DNA from: Pomphorhynchus laevis
Taxonomy: Eukaryota > Acanthocephala > Palaeacanthocephala > Echinorhynchida > Pomphorhynchidae
Assembly (NCBI GenBank): GCA_012934845.2
Contig: WNNJ02000794.1
Location: 248,001-312,000 of the forward strand
Reading direction: 5' to 3'
DNA length: 64,000 nt
Below are positions 37,401-48,000 of the stretch, piece by piece. Each line of letters starts with the position of its first letter. The stretch's first letter is position 1. The notes under the pieces were generated by a model. That model was given only the letters and a program-made list of their open reading frames with translations. It made no database searches and was not told the DNA's origin. A program made the translations under genes and the position numbers.

Positions 37401-40400
37401 GATCATTCTCAAAACAACTTATTGATTTTGGATTTGAAAGGGTGAACAGCTTAAAGATCCTAGGAATGAGATTTAGTGACAATCTGTCATGACACTTACA
37501 TATATATGATTTGATACGTATTAGCGCACCCCGACTATATTTTCTGCGCAAACTTAAACTACAGTAGACGGTATAAAGTGCGAGGTCATAGTGTTTCTTA
37601 TTGTTACCATTGCCTCGGAGTAGCCAAGAAATAGTTGTGTCCAGATTGTCTATCTCTCCTACCTGCATCACGCTATGGACCAATGATCTCCTCGTGCGCA
37701 GCATTGCATTTTAGACCGAAGCCAACCATACGGAATTGGAGTGCCATCTTTGATTTGGTAGCTTCGTGAAGTTGACACGCGCATATTTTCTAGAAAATAC
37801 TGTCAATTTGTCTGTCAATTACTGACAAAACGTTTTTGTCATCATTGGATCATTGAGAGGAGGAGGTGGTTTATCCTGGACGAGGAAGCGTAGTGTCGGA
37901 GTATGAGGTATTCAACTCGATGGTCTGGCAGATTGTCAACTGCATCGATTGTATGGACTAGCGATGGAAGAACTTCATTAGTCAGGTGGTTCTCTATGAA
38001 GAACTTATCACTGATGGGTATGACTAGCAAGTACATGTTCTTGTGCTTTAAAACTGCCTCGGATAGTAGGGCCAGGCAAGCGTTTACAGCTTCCGGCTAG
38101 CCGAAAACCTCAGTATTTCGCAATTTAGCTTGAACTCCATTAATTTGAAGCTCGCATTTCGCCAGCCGATTGAGCATGAGATTGACGATGGCGCGCTGCT
38201 GAATATGTCGTCGTCCATGTACCACATGTTGAGGTTTATTCCAGAGTATGATATACATGTTCAATGGTACGTTTAATTGCCAACGAGTATAAAACCGCTC
38301 CAATGGATTATCCTGTTGAATTCCTTCACATGACTTCCGAGAGACGAGTTAGCCAAAGTTCACCGTGGTTTTACTTTACTAAAGTAAAACCACGGTGAGA
38401 GCTCTGGGATCTTCTCTCGAATATCCCCTCGTAAGTGTGCTCTGGATACTGAGTTAAAAGCGTTCAATATGTCCATTTTCACTCAGGTTCAGTTGTCGTT
38501 GGCGGTAGCTTGTAGAGTTTTCTAACGCTGTGAATGTTATTTTCCTGTTTGACTTGGCTGACACAAGCGAATTCTGACTTTCTGTTCGGTTGACGATTAG
38601 CATTTTTGCATGGCGTTACTGGCATTGATACTTTTAAACAAGCAGATTATTGTGTTGGCTTGCGAAGCGTTTTTAGAATTAAAGATATATGCACTTCGAA
38701 CAGAGAGTGCTGAAAGTTTCGCCGACTGCTATTAGTCTTATATACCCATCTTTTTTTGGCAGTGCGATCAAGTTCGCGGCGGCGATATAAGGCGCCACTT
38801 TAGAGGGTTCTTGGCTTGAAATGAGGAGGATGACAAGATGCTTTTAATTCTCAACGAACAAGCCGCCTATATTGGAAAGTAACACATCCTAGAAATGTTG
38901 CGGTAATGTTATATTGGCGGAGCATATAACCAACTCTGTAAATTAAAATTTTCATAATTTTATAGATTATTTTAAGATTTGTAAATACATTTTATCAGAA
39001 ATATATCCATCCTGATCTGTATTATAAATTTTTTATATTCCAGGTACTATCAGGTTGAACGACAACAAAAATTATTTTGATATTTGGCTAGAAACTGCTA
39101 GCATCGTCAGAAATTAATACATTGTTCCTTGATATTTAAAAATTTAAAATACAATTGTTCCTGGATATAAAAAATTTCAAATACAGATGGCTATATTTCT
39201 AAAATAAAAATATAATCAAATGCACAAATTCTGCATGACTATCCACAAATTACATGAATGTTCGTCTTTTTTTTCTTCTAAAAACAAGAATTTTTGCAAC
39301 AGTAACTACTAGTTTCTTCAGAAATTAACATCTTAATTTGTTTTTTTATAATAATCCTATAATAATCCTACTTTATTTAAGAAATACAGAGCAAGTATCT
39401 TAGCTCATATACAGGAGGTTTCATATAGAAAGGAAAAAAATTTGTAAAAATTTGACTAAGAACAAAGATGTAAAATTGAAAATCAGCGTTTGTCAGAAAA
39501 TTGAGTTAATCATTGAGATGAAATGAATTTTGTCATTTTATATGAATTGAGGATTTATTCTTTTATTATGGTAAGTAATAACACAGTGCATCAAACTATC
39601 CAACATCTGTTGTGTTCTAACATAATTTGTGATGTATTTACGAGTATGTCGCATGTTTCTGATGTTTCTGTTATTTATTTCTTCTGCCGCACCTAATCTT
39701 TCGAGCAACTTCGCGTTTCCAGTCTCCTTGAAATGAACTTGTGTGTTTAAGCTGTTTGTATAGTTTAATCCGCGTTTGCGACATTCAGGAATAAATTCCA
39801 CTAGACGAAGTTGTTTCAACTTCTCATGATAGCCAAATTTTCTGCAACGGTAGATCGATCGACATATTTTCTTGGTCGTCTTATCATATTTCGTTTAGTA
39901 ATATTAATATTAATAATAATATTAATCTTGTCCACCAAGATTTTTGAATTCGGGAACTGAACTCTTGAACTGAACTTGTGTGTTTAAGCTGTTTGTATGT
40001 AGTTACTGATCAATAATATTTGTAGTTCTTGATTACAAATAGATATTTGTGCACTGCAGGAAACACGGTGGAACGGATCTAAAGCGTACAATATGGAGCA
40101 GGAACGTGGTAACAGTGGCTACAAGCTTCTCTATTATGGTACGGTGAGAACTAGCAGCGGAGTAGGTATTGCAATTTCTGATCGACTCCGTGATTCAGTT
40201 ATGGAGGTCAGTCGCTACACCGATCGACTCATGAAAATAAGCATTGCAACTGCGGACCGCATAGCTCACATTTTCTCCGCATATGCACCACAGACAGGAC
40301 GCAGTGGGACGGAGAAAGATGCCTTCTGGGAAAAGCTAGACGCTCACACACGAGAAATCTCTCCTGCAGACCTCATCATAATTGCTGGAGATCTCAACGG

Positions 40401-43400
40401 ACATGTCAGGCAGACTGCTGATGGATCTCCATGTCATGGTGGTAAAGGCCATGGTTGACGGAATAAGGATGGAGAACGAATAATTGAGTTTGCTGACTCG
40501 CATGATCTCGTTATTACCAATACATGGTTCATCAAGCGATCCACGCAGCTCCCAACATATTACAGCACGAACATTAAAACCCAAATCGATTATATTCTCG
40601 TGCGGCGTAAAAATTGTCCACTGTAACTAATGTCAAGGCCTTACCATACGAGACACTAACAACGCAACACCGCCCAATAATTGCAGTCATGAAAATCAAG
40701 CCACCGCAGCAAAACGTGATGGAAAATCGCACGGGACCATCAAGAACCAAATGGTGGAATTTTGGCGATAGGGAAGCAGAGATAATCTCGAGGATACGGC
40801 TTCCCGAAGTAACCACAGTTGAAGAAACGTGGAGCAAGACTGCACATATAGTACATACCATAGTGGATAAGACACTTGGTCGTACAAAAGCCGGTAAAAG
40901 ATACATTAAGCGCGATACGTGGCTCTGGACTGAAGATGTGAAATTGAAAGTCAAGGATAAGAAACGATATTCCACATATATCTCGGCGACAAGACACAGG
41001 CAAACTTGCAGCGTAACACCTAGCCAAGAGAAACTCAAAAAAGGCCGTTGCGATTGCCAGAGCTGTACACTACGATAAGGTGCACAAAAGACTCGATACG
41101 CGCGATGGTGAACGAGACCTATTTCGGCTTGTGAAGCGGAGGCATCAAAACACGCAGGACATCGAAAAGTTTTATTGCATTAATGGAAGGGACGGCACAC
41201 TAATAATTGATCGACAGAAAGTTCGAGATAGATGGCGTGATCATTTTGAGGAAATCTCAAATGAAGAGTTTCCGCATCTACCGATCCCAAAACTTGCAGA
41301 AACGTCCGGTCCATTACCTCAAATAAGTGAGGACGAGGTGAAAGATGCATTAAAGCGTATGATGACTAGCAAAGCCACAGGTCCAGACGACATTGCGACT
41401 GAGCTCTGGAAAGCCAAAAGCTGGGACCCAATCCCCTGGCTAACCAGTTTCTTCAACAAGATTATTGATGAGTATAGGATACCGAGCGACTGGCAGAGCA
41501 GCACCACGATACCAATATGGAAAAAGAAGGGGAACGCAGCGGACTGCTTAAGTAAACCGTCCAATTCGACTGCTCTCGCAAACGATAAAAATATTTGAAC
41601 GAATTCTAAATAAGCGTATCCGTGACATTGTTGATATCACCGTAAACCAAACAGGATTCGTAAAAAACTGTGGCACAACTGACGCTATCCACGCAGCACG
41701 ACTGCTCCTAGAAAAACACTTGGAGAAAAATCAGCCGCTCCACGTTGTATTCTTGGATTTGGAAAAGGCTTTTGATCGTGTACCACATGAATTAATATGG
41801 TATGCGCTGCGTCAGCATCAAGTCCCGGAACATATAATCCGATGGGTGATGCTGCTCTACGAGAATACCGAAAGTCGGGTTCTAAGCGCAGCTGGAATGT
41901 CACAGCCATTTCAAATATCAGTGGGGGTCCATCAAGGAAGTGCTCTCTCACCGGCATTATTCAACACAGTTATAAACGCTATAACGCGTGATATCCAAAA
42001 GTCGATTTCATATACCATTCTTTACGCTGACGATGTCTGGCTGGCGGCGGACAACAAAAATGACCTGGAGGAATCAACTACTGTGTGGAATAACCGACTC
42101 GCCCAATACGGACTACGACTTAATCTAGAAAAGACCGAATACCTCACAACAGACCCACATGAAAGTGGTACCATCAATATTAATAGCTTTGACCTGAGAC
42201 GTACGGATCGGTTCAAATACCTCGGAACCATACTCTCGGCAAGCGGCGACGTGACTTATGAAGTCAATGCACGAATAAGCTAAGCGTGGACAAAATGGCG
42301 AGCGACGACAGGTGTTTTATGTGACCGTCGCATCAAGGATCACCTGAAATCAAAGATCTACCGCTCAATCATTCGCCCTGTGGCTATGTACGGCACAGAG
42401 TGCTTGCCTATTATAAGGCAGCGGAACGACGCTTTGCGGTCATGGAGACGAAAATGCTGCGGTGGATAAGCGGAATTACCCGGTATGACCACGTGAAAAA
42501 TATGGACATCCTCCGAAGATACGGCGTCGCCCTTATCGTAAATAAAATGCAAAGGGCCAGACTCCGGTGGTATTGCCACGTGTTGCGGAGTGAAAATTAT
42601 TCCCTTGCAAAGACCGCCTTAAAGTATGAGATCATAGGCAAACGCCCGAGAGGTCGACCCAAGCACCGATATTTAGATGGCCTTCACACAGATCTCAAGG
42701 CAGCTGGACTTCACCCAGGCCAAGCCGAAAATAGAGCGAAATATAGGGCTAAATCTCCCATAGCAGACCCTGCCTCAAAGCGGGACAAAGGCTGAAGAAT
42801 AAGAAGAAGAATATTTGTAGTTCTTGAAATGAATTATAATAATAACTTAAAACAGCACACATTTTCTGTATTTTTTATAGATTCATCCGTATTTAAGTCA
42901 TTTTTATAATTTATTTGGATTCACGACATTTTTATAATTTATTCGGATTAAAAATGGATAACGTTTTGTGTTAACAAAGGCTAAGGTTTCTTAAGCTCCT
43001 CGTCTCTCGTTTACCCAGCATAGTCCGCGTCGATTGGGTTCTTCGGGGAGGGGTGAAAGACCCCGGGTGGTTCAGTCGTAAGGTGGCGTGTTGGATCGGT
43101 TGGGGGAGGGGTCTCAGATCCCCCTAAATTTGATGCCGTGAACATGGTAGAAGACTTACACATGCTGTCTTGTTGATTTCTTTTGTTTTTCTTGTAACTG
43201 ACCTGACATTTATTTATTCTTTCACCATGTATGATTTGTTATTAAGAAAATCTTTATTTATTTATAGTTATTATTTGGAATTTGCCTTCATTTATCTTCA
43301 TTTGCCTTCATTGTAGGATTCACGACATTTTTATAATTTATTCGGATTAAAAATGGATAAAGTTTTGTGTTAGTGTTAAATTCCTTATTTTCTGTGCGAA

Positions 43401-45010
43401 TGAAACCACATTCCAGATCAGGATGGATATATTTTTAAATAACAACTAATATACGATGTATCACAATAAAAATAAAACTAATTACTCGTCTTAGAATCAG
43501 GTCACATAACTTGGGCTACGTATTTTATAAATTAAAAATAAAGATAAATAATAAATATTTAATAATTATATAAGATGTTATACAATTAATATTTATATAA
43601 CCATAAAATTTATTATTTAAATTTTATATAATTCAATTTTTATGAATTAACTAATAAATAGCACACGATTTCTCATAATAAGGATTTGAAGTCATAAGTA
43701 CCGCTTTAGGTATTTATGAACTAATAGTTATAAAGTTTCTATAAAACTAGATTGAAAAAATATGCATGTTTATTCATATTCTATTCATAATCTTATAGTG
43801 CACGTTTTTGTAAATTTTGGAAAATCCGAATTGCCTGATATTGTACTACACTGCTATTTATACTATTGATTTTCATAAATCTGCAAATGTTATAGTATTA
43901 TATTGACTTGACAGTTATTTTGTAATGATGTTTTAGATTGCTTATTTAAACCTCATATCGGTTTATTGATTCTATCTATCACAATTTAATAAGCAATTGT
44001 ATGGATAAATTCCTCAGGCCAAGTATAATGGATATCGATACTGATGCTGCAGATTAATGTTTATATAACCATAAAATTTATTATTTAAATTTAATAAGTC
44101 AATTTTTATGAATTGACTAATAAATAGCAGACGATTTCTCAGAATAAGGATTAGAGGTCATAAGTACCGCTTTAGATATTGGTACCAGTTTAGGTACTTA
44201 AGGTACTAATACCGCTTTAGGTATTTATTGATTCTATCTATCACAATTTTATATTTATATAACCATAAAATTTATAATTTAAATTTAAAACTAATTACGT
44301 TTCGTATGGTAATTTTTTACTGAAGATACCGGTAGTAGATACGAAATATCAAAATAATTTTTGTAGTCGTTAAACTATACCTGATTGTTCCTGGATATTT
44401 ATCAATTTTCATTATCACTAACGAAAATCACTAACAAAATTATAGATTATTAAAGTGATTATGGATCATAAAATGATCCATAATTTCTTATATTGTCTGC
44501 TTACATTCTTTGTTGCGTTTTTGTGGCTACCTATCTCACCTACAGCCTTCTAGCACAAAGTCTGAAATTTGTTAACATTTTAAAATTTTTGCAGTAACTA
44601 TAAATGATAAAAATACTGTATGTACAATATATCCGTTATTCCTGATTAGAATTGTTAATTAAAGACAAGAATAATATTATAAAAGGCTATTAATTTAAAC
44701 AAGGAACTAAACTTACCTTACAAAGAATTGTAGTCTCGCCGATTTTTGCTATTGAACTAGCGCACAAATTATCTTCATTTTCATCAATATCTAATTAAAA
44801 TGCAACTGAATAAAAACCGTAACTTTCAATTCCTTAAAAGCTACTTCTATGTATTACGATGTTTCGCCATTCGTTTATATTTCGATTATTAACTCTAAAT
44901 CCTAATTCCTAAGATGAATAAATATGAAAGATAATGCAAACAAGAATTTATTCTGTTACAAGACACTTATTCGTGAATTCTTCGTCGTATATGCATTTGA
45001 TCTGTTCCAT
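23387..45010 (-). CDS. EXOSC8: Exosome ring subunit RRP43 (EXOSC8-like)
   Basis: A non-catalytic RNase PH-fold subunit of the nine-protein exosome ring. Exons found: 45010-44960, 44908-44845, 44790-44717, 27147-27041, 23938-23842, 23793-23706, 23663-23542, 23493-23387. Exons 1-3 read EFTNKCLELGFRVNNRNINE and SSIAKIGETTILCK, like the family's EFRTTTVN...ALVKLGNTTVIC. Later exons read FNVDLKSMS, DFVCINDDGSKIDVCLLSLN and HNLLLVDPDHEEE, matching the RRP43 pattern of CDLICLDYDGN and LLIVDPTGEEE. Phases join except between exons 3 and 4, where one base and about 15-20 residues (the family's VKAE...GYVVP) are missing; a small exon probably hides in the 17.6 kb intron 3. Exon 1 starts with ATG straight after CAATAG. 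The sequence is strongly diverged. Confidence 0.82.
24086..24985 (+). mobile_element. Penelope-like RT fragments, three copies
   Basis: The longest stretch (24590-24985, 131 codons without an ATG at the start) reads NNEILRIATICNDIGF, then HLNNLIDTYFKLGYYKNNI, resembling the conserved segment after the RT palm in Penelope-like elements (a G-E-hydrophobic-R-I block followed by F-x-x-R-G-Y). Shorter versions of the same sequence occur at about 24086-24200 and 24330-24420. No GIY-YIG endonuclease or complete RT is present. The family call rests on pattern only. These fragments lie in exosome gene intron 4. Confidence 0.45.
25008..25470. repeat. Inverted repeat with about 125-base arms
   Basis: Arms 25008-25135 and 25348-25470 are reverse complements with moderate divergence (shared AAAGAATTCTCC and TAATTATTACTTGCTCATAT), separated by about 210 bases. 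Open frames on the minus strand in each arm mirror one another. No known family. Confidence 0.7.
29205..29306 (-). CDS. Orphan exon candidate, 33 codons
   Basis: On the minus strand a good acceptor (CCATTTTGACAG) is followed by an open frame HYVVSPSFVGRKANGSSS and on to QDINDAIIYKMQD then stop. Base composition is clearly less AT-rich than the surroundings. It lies inside intron 3 of the exosome gene, where a small exon is missing, but it neither completes that protein nor matches anything I know. It could be a terminal exon of another gene, an alternative terminal exon, or repeat sequence. Confidence 0.3.
   Translation of the reverse strand, partial: HYVVSPSFVGRKANGSSSILQDINDAIIYKMQD
29866..31290. 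repeat. Two-unit tandem duplication, about 743-base period
   Basis: The segment from 29866 onward (AGATATCTGTTTATCC, then GATGCGTTAAGTATTTGAG, then GGTTTTGGATCCTTGTA) recurs from about 30609 with small differences, and the units' distal parts (30475-30600 and 31165-31275) also match. A partial third unit precedes them near 29760-29850. Non-coding, within exosome gene intron 3. Confidence 0.8.
31337..33396 (+). repeat. Large inverted repeat 2, left arm
   Basis: Matches the reverse complement of 39759-44640 almost base for base, except that the right arm is interrupted by an RTE-type LINE. The arm runs through two dispersed GGATTAGAGGTCAT repeats and ends in the SAP-like start of a LINE ORF1. 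The spacer between arms is about 6.4 kb. Confidence 0.85.
33783..33812. repeat. (TA)n microsatellite
   Basis: About 14 TA dinucleotides in a row within LINE-A ORF1, at the left edge of the inserted SINE-containing segment. Confidence 0.9.
33814..34347 (+). repeat. tRNA-derived SINE segment between identical 92-base direct repeats
   Basis: Positions 33814-33905 and 34256-34347 are identical 92-base direct repeats; a diverged third version is at about 34020-34065. Between them lies a GC-richer block with an A-box-like GTAGCCTAGCAG (34078-34089) and B-box-like AGCTCGAATCTC (34121-34132) on the plus strand, then a body with GGGCTACCAA and GCGCCGTTAG. This is the arrangement of a pol III SINE, or of two tandem copies. 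It is inserted between TA microsatellites inside LINE-A ORF1. Confidence 0.7.
34383..34469. repeat. (AT)n microsatellite, about 87 bases
   Basis: An uninterrupted AT dinucleotide run, the longest in the window, at the right edge of the SINE-containing insertion. Confidence 0.95.
37690..38960 (-). mobile_element. Antisense retroelement RT fragment
   Basis: Minus-strand reading gives KMDILNAFNSVSRAHL with IPELSPWF (RT fingers/palm, near 38390-38480), then LAKCELQINGV (38140-38180), then IPISDKFFIENHL and LPDHRVEYLILRHYASSS (37870-38030). This order is that of an RT palm and thumb of the style DFxNAFNS...KCE...APIGD. It is a relic of a different element from LINE-A and on the opposite strand; I cannot assign the clade. 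It is incomplete and decayed. Confidence 0.6.
38361..38397. repeat. Perfect hairpin, 17-base arms
   Basis: CACCGTGGTTTTACTTT is followed by a 3-base loop and its exact reverse complement. It lies within the antisense RT relic and adds a copy of neighbouring sequence in reverse, as templated-switch repair can do. Confidence 0.85.
39759..44640 (-). repeat. Large inverted repeat 2, right arm (interrupted)
   Basis: Reverse-complement partner of 31337-33396. The arm sequence occupies about 39759-40014 and 42828-44640; between them is the RTE-type LINE. It begins with the same SAP-like ORF1 start (RLVEFIPECRKRGLNYT on the minus strand) and then departs through a second copy of an AAACAGCTTAAACACACAAG segment that also lies deeper in the arm. 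Confidence 0.85.
40033..42809 (+). mobile_element. RTE-clade LINE, 5' truncated, with 18-base target duplication
   Basis: Flanked by AATATTTGTAGTTCTTGA at 40015-40032 and again at 42810-42827. It starts inside the endonuclease (CALQETRWNGSKAY) and continues GVGIAISDRLRDSV, IAGDLNGHV, then RT blocks FLDLEKAFDRVPHELIWYAL (41750-41810), HQGSALSPALFN (41930-41965), ILYADDVWLA (42018-42048) and YLGTILSASGDV. The tail ends in short AGAAG repeats, usual for RTE. About six frame breaks or stops (for example a TGA at 40456, a frame change near 40615, and breaks near 41080, 41600 and 42283) show it is dead. Composition is near 45-50 percent GC, far above its surroundings. Open frames on the opposite strand here are shadows. 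Confidence 0.93.
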
Positions 45011-48000
45011 CTATTGCTGAACGCTAACAAAATTAAATTATAAAACATTGTAAATCGTAAACGACGGAAAGGTTACAAAGCCGTGCAAACTTTAAAACGT
45101 ATATTAAATCATTTAGTATTGAGAGAGAATAGAAAATAAAATCTTTATGACGATCTTTCAAAAACTACTGCCTTTATCATCACGTGCTAAACCATTAAAA
45201 ACATTTAAGCTATGTTTTGGCTGTACCCGACGATAAAAGTAACTTGCGAAAATTCGTAATAAAAACATATACTTCACTCTCTCCAAACTAAATAATTAAT
45301 ATGGATGAACAGTTGAAATTATTATATTTATATTACATTATATTTATATTATACATTAAAATTATTTATTGAACTATTAAAATAATTCAATGTTCCACGT
45401 TTGTTGCTCCATTTAATTCTGTAGACCTTATTTAACAAATAAGGTTTTATATAATTTTGTTTCTAAAAGATATATCAGCGATATATCAAATTATTTATTA
45501 TTATTTATTATTTATTTATCATGGATACATTTATTATTAAAAATAAATGTATCCATGTATTTTTATACGTTTATAGTTACATCATGTGTATAAAATAAAA
45601 CAAACTAGCGAGAAAAATTTAAAAAAAACAAGCTTAGTGCTTAATAAAATAACCAAATAAAGCATCAAACGAAAAATTGTGTTTTAATATTGAAAAGAAT
45701 TTATAACTTGTTGTAAAAGAATTTGTAACTTTTAAATATATAAATATATGTGGATTTATTTAAGTTAATCAAGACGAATATTCAATCATTCTTAACCAAG
45801 AGACCTACTGTATTGTTCTAATAATTTAATATGTAAATAATTATTCACATCTTCATTATACTCGAATATACATCATATTTAGGAAAGCTAGGTGTCGACT
45901 TATATCGAGACTCATAATATTAACTATATTGAGATTTAAGTAGATCAATTCTAATTGTCAGCTACAAGTTAGACAGTTAACAACAATTTGTATCAAGTGT
46001 TTAAATAACTACCCAGTATGTATCAATGACCGGAAAAGTTTGCTGCTGTGCCTGTTCATATTTATTTGATGAGTCAACGTTCAAATAAGTTCAGGAAAAC
46101 GTTGGCACATGACACTATGAAACACTAGAGAATCTAGTGAGTAAATATGTTCTGGATACTAGTGGAAACAGGACTAAATGTCAATTGATCATTACCAGTA
46201 AATTCCAATGGCAAAGTAGGTTGTGAAGTAAATTCCAAGAACTAAACGATGTGTTCGGGTTCATCAAAAAAGCTTACCAGACTCAGTTGCCTGATAATTT
46301 ATCCAGATTATATCCAGACGAATTTATCCCCGTTATTACATTAACTAAATAATAATAGAGTTCAAAATTTTGCTGTCCACATCATATGTGGAAAGTGACG
46401 GCCTGAAGAACGTAGGTGCTTGTTTTAGAAATAATCTTTATACTGTGTCGTTGACACAACTGAGGTATTTTAGTTGCCAACATCAGTAAGGTGGCTTATC
46501 AGAATTGTAATAATAAGCAACCTGGAACTTGAGAAAATACTTTAAAAAAATAACAGATTTTTAAATTGGTTTGAAAAAGCACTACTATTAAACTAATTCC
46601 TAATCTGTTTTTAAAAATTTAAAACTTTTCAAATATTTAAAAACATGTGGTCAAAACATAGACAGGTCGAAATGGACCTATTCATACTGCCAAAACATGA
46701 CAGCATGGGTATACTGACATGGACAGGTAGAAACGGGCACATGATGCCAAAACATGTATATCTTCTGGATAGGTCGAAACATGATGCTTCGACCTATCAA
46801 TTATTAAACGCTTAAAGCAGAATTATTAATCGCTTAAAGGAGAATTCGACCTATCCAGAAAAAATATGGAAGGTATTTTTATTATAAAAGCATGAAATGT
46901 GCTCTATTCTGACAGGAAGTCGGATTGCTATCCAATTGTTCAGGTCGTATATTGTTCCATGCTTTTTTATTTACACAAACAGATTATCAAGACAAACGAC
47001 AAGGGTAAAGGTATATCAGATGACATGTATTCCTGATGATGACAGCCATTAAATTAAGTAAACATTTCGTGAAAATGAAATTTTCACGAAATGAAACAAA
47101 GAAAATTACACTTTTTTATATCTTGATTTTTTATCGATATAAAAAAGTTAAGACCGTTTGATATACTTTAATATTTAATAAAAAAGCGTATTGTTTTCCA
47201 TTTGCATATTGATGAAGATACAAGCTAATCCTTTTTGACAGCGTTGAATGCAAATAATATAAATATTACTTTAATTTACATAATTTTAAGGGATAATGAT
47301 GATTTCTGCTTATGCTGGGATTTATTAGATCCATTAGTCAAGATCCAAAAATAAGGTCAGTCGTTACGATCAACTGATATGCATTTGAGTGCATTCATTA
47401 GTAAAAAACTGATGTTGATGACTTTTAAATTTGGAATTTTGAGAGTCAATTATAATACTACCTTATTTAACATAATTAACAATTTAAACTAATAAGTTAA
47501 TTATTAAACTAATTTTAAACTATGGATCCTTTTAGATCAATTTAGAGACAATTAATTTACTAATAAAAAAATTTAGAATAAATAATCCAATATATTTTCA
47601 TATATTTGCTAAATCCCTTTTCAGCAAATATATTAAAAATATATTTTTTCAAAAATAAACTTCTTCAAAATATATTTTTTGAAGATTTTTAGAATCATCA
47701 CCACAGTTTCTCATCCAAAGAAATGAATTTATTTTAAAGTTTCAAATCCGAAAAAAATCGTTTTGAATTCGATCTGATGAATTTTGTATGGTGAAAAAAA
47801 AATCAAAAATTAAAATTAAATTTTATTTAAATTTACATTTTTTCTAAATTTAGATGCAAATAAAATTGTGCAATTTCAAATGATAAATAAATGATTTTAA
47901 ATGATAAATAAATGATTTTAAATAATCACAAGTTAGCCGTTAATATTTGCAGATACGATAAATAAAAATTGGTCAATATCACCTCTTAATGTAATTATCC

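Larger units (their letters stand above)
33268..37570 (+). mobile_element. CR1-like LINE (LINE-A): SAP/zinc ORF1, endonuclease, RT
   Basis: ORF1 starts with a SAP-like motif, RLVEFISECRKRGLNYTG (33344-33400), then Cys-rich CDNKNCP (33550-33570). After an insertion it continues at 34494-35239 with a basic region ending RSYDDRKKLRKARQEL, typical of LINE ORF1. ORF2 begins at 35263 with an apurinic-type endonuclease: LPNKIDHL, LLVTETWF, AGDFNQLD, SSDHLPV. RT fragments follow: NKANGPDIPVWIVKYLG and CTNVVLIPK (36580-36750), then to FRKLKLQ-like sequence near 37560. ORF2 has frame breaks at about 36237, 36820 and several beyond, so it is dead. The 5' region forms the left inverted-repeat arm. Confidence 0.85.

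Noticed and set aside
37375-37704. 109-codon minus-strand open frame
   Set aside because: The plus strand here reads as LINE-A RT C-terminal sequence (STKSKIVHFCLKDHSQ), so the minus frame is a shadow.
40574-41038. 154-codon minus-strand open frame over the RTE element
   Set aside because: It mirrors the RTE coding strand, which has clear family motifs; GC-rich coding DNA often leaves the antisense frame open.
31337-44640. Inverted repeat 2 as terminal repeats of one giant DNA transposon or Polinton
   Set aside because: Nothing between the arms encodes a transposase, polymerase B, capsid or retroviral-type integrase; the content is LINE sequence and the arms end within a LINE ORF1.
46020-46520. 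hAT-type transposase gene
   Set aside because: Only a few residues in broken frames are suggestive; not enough to call an element.
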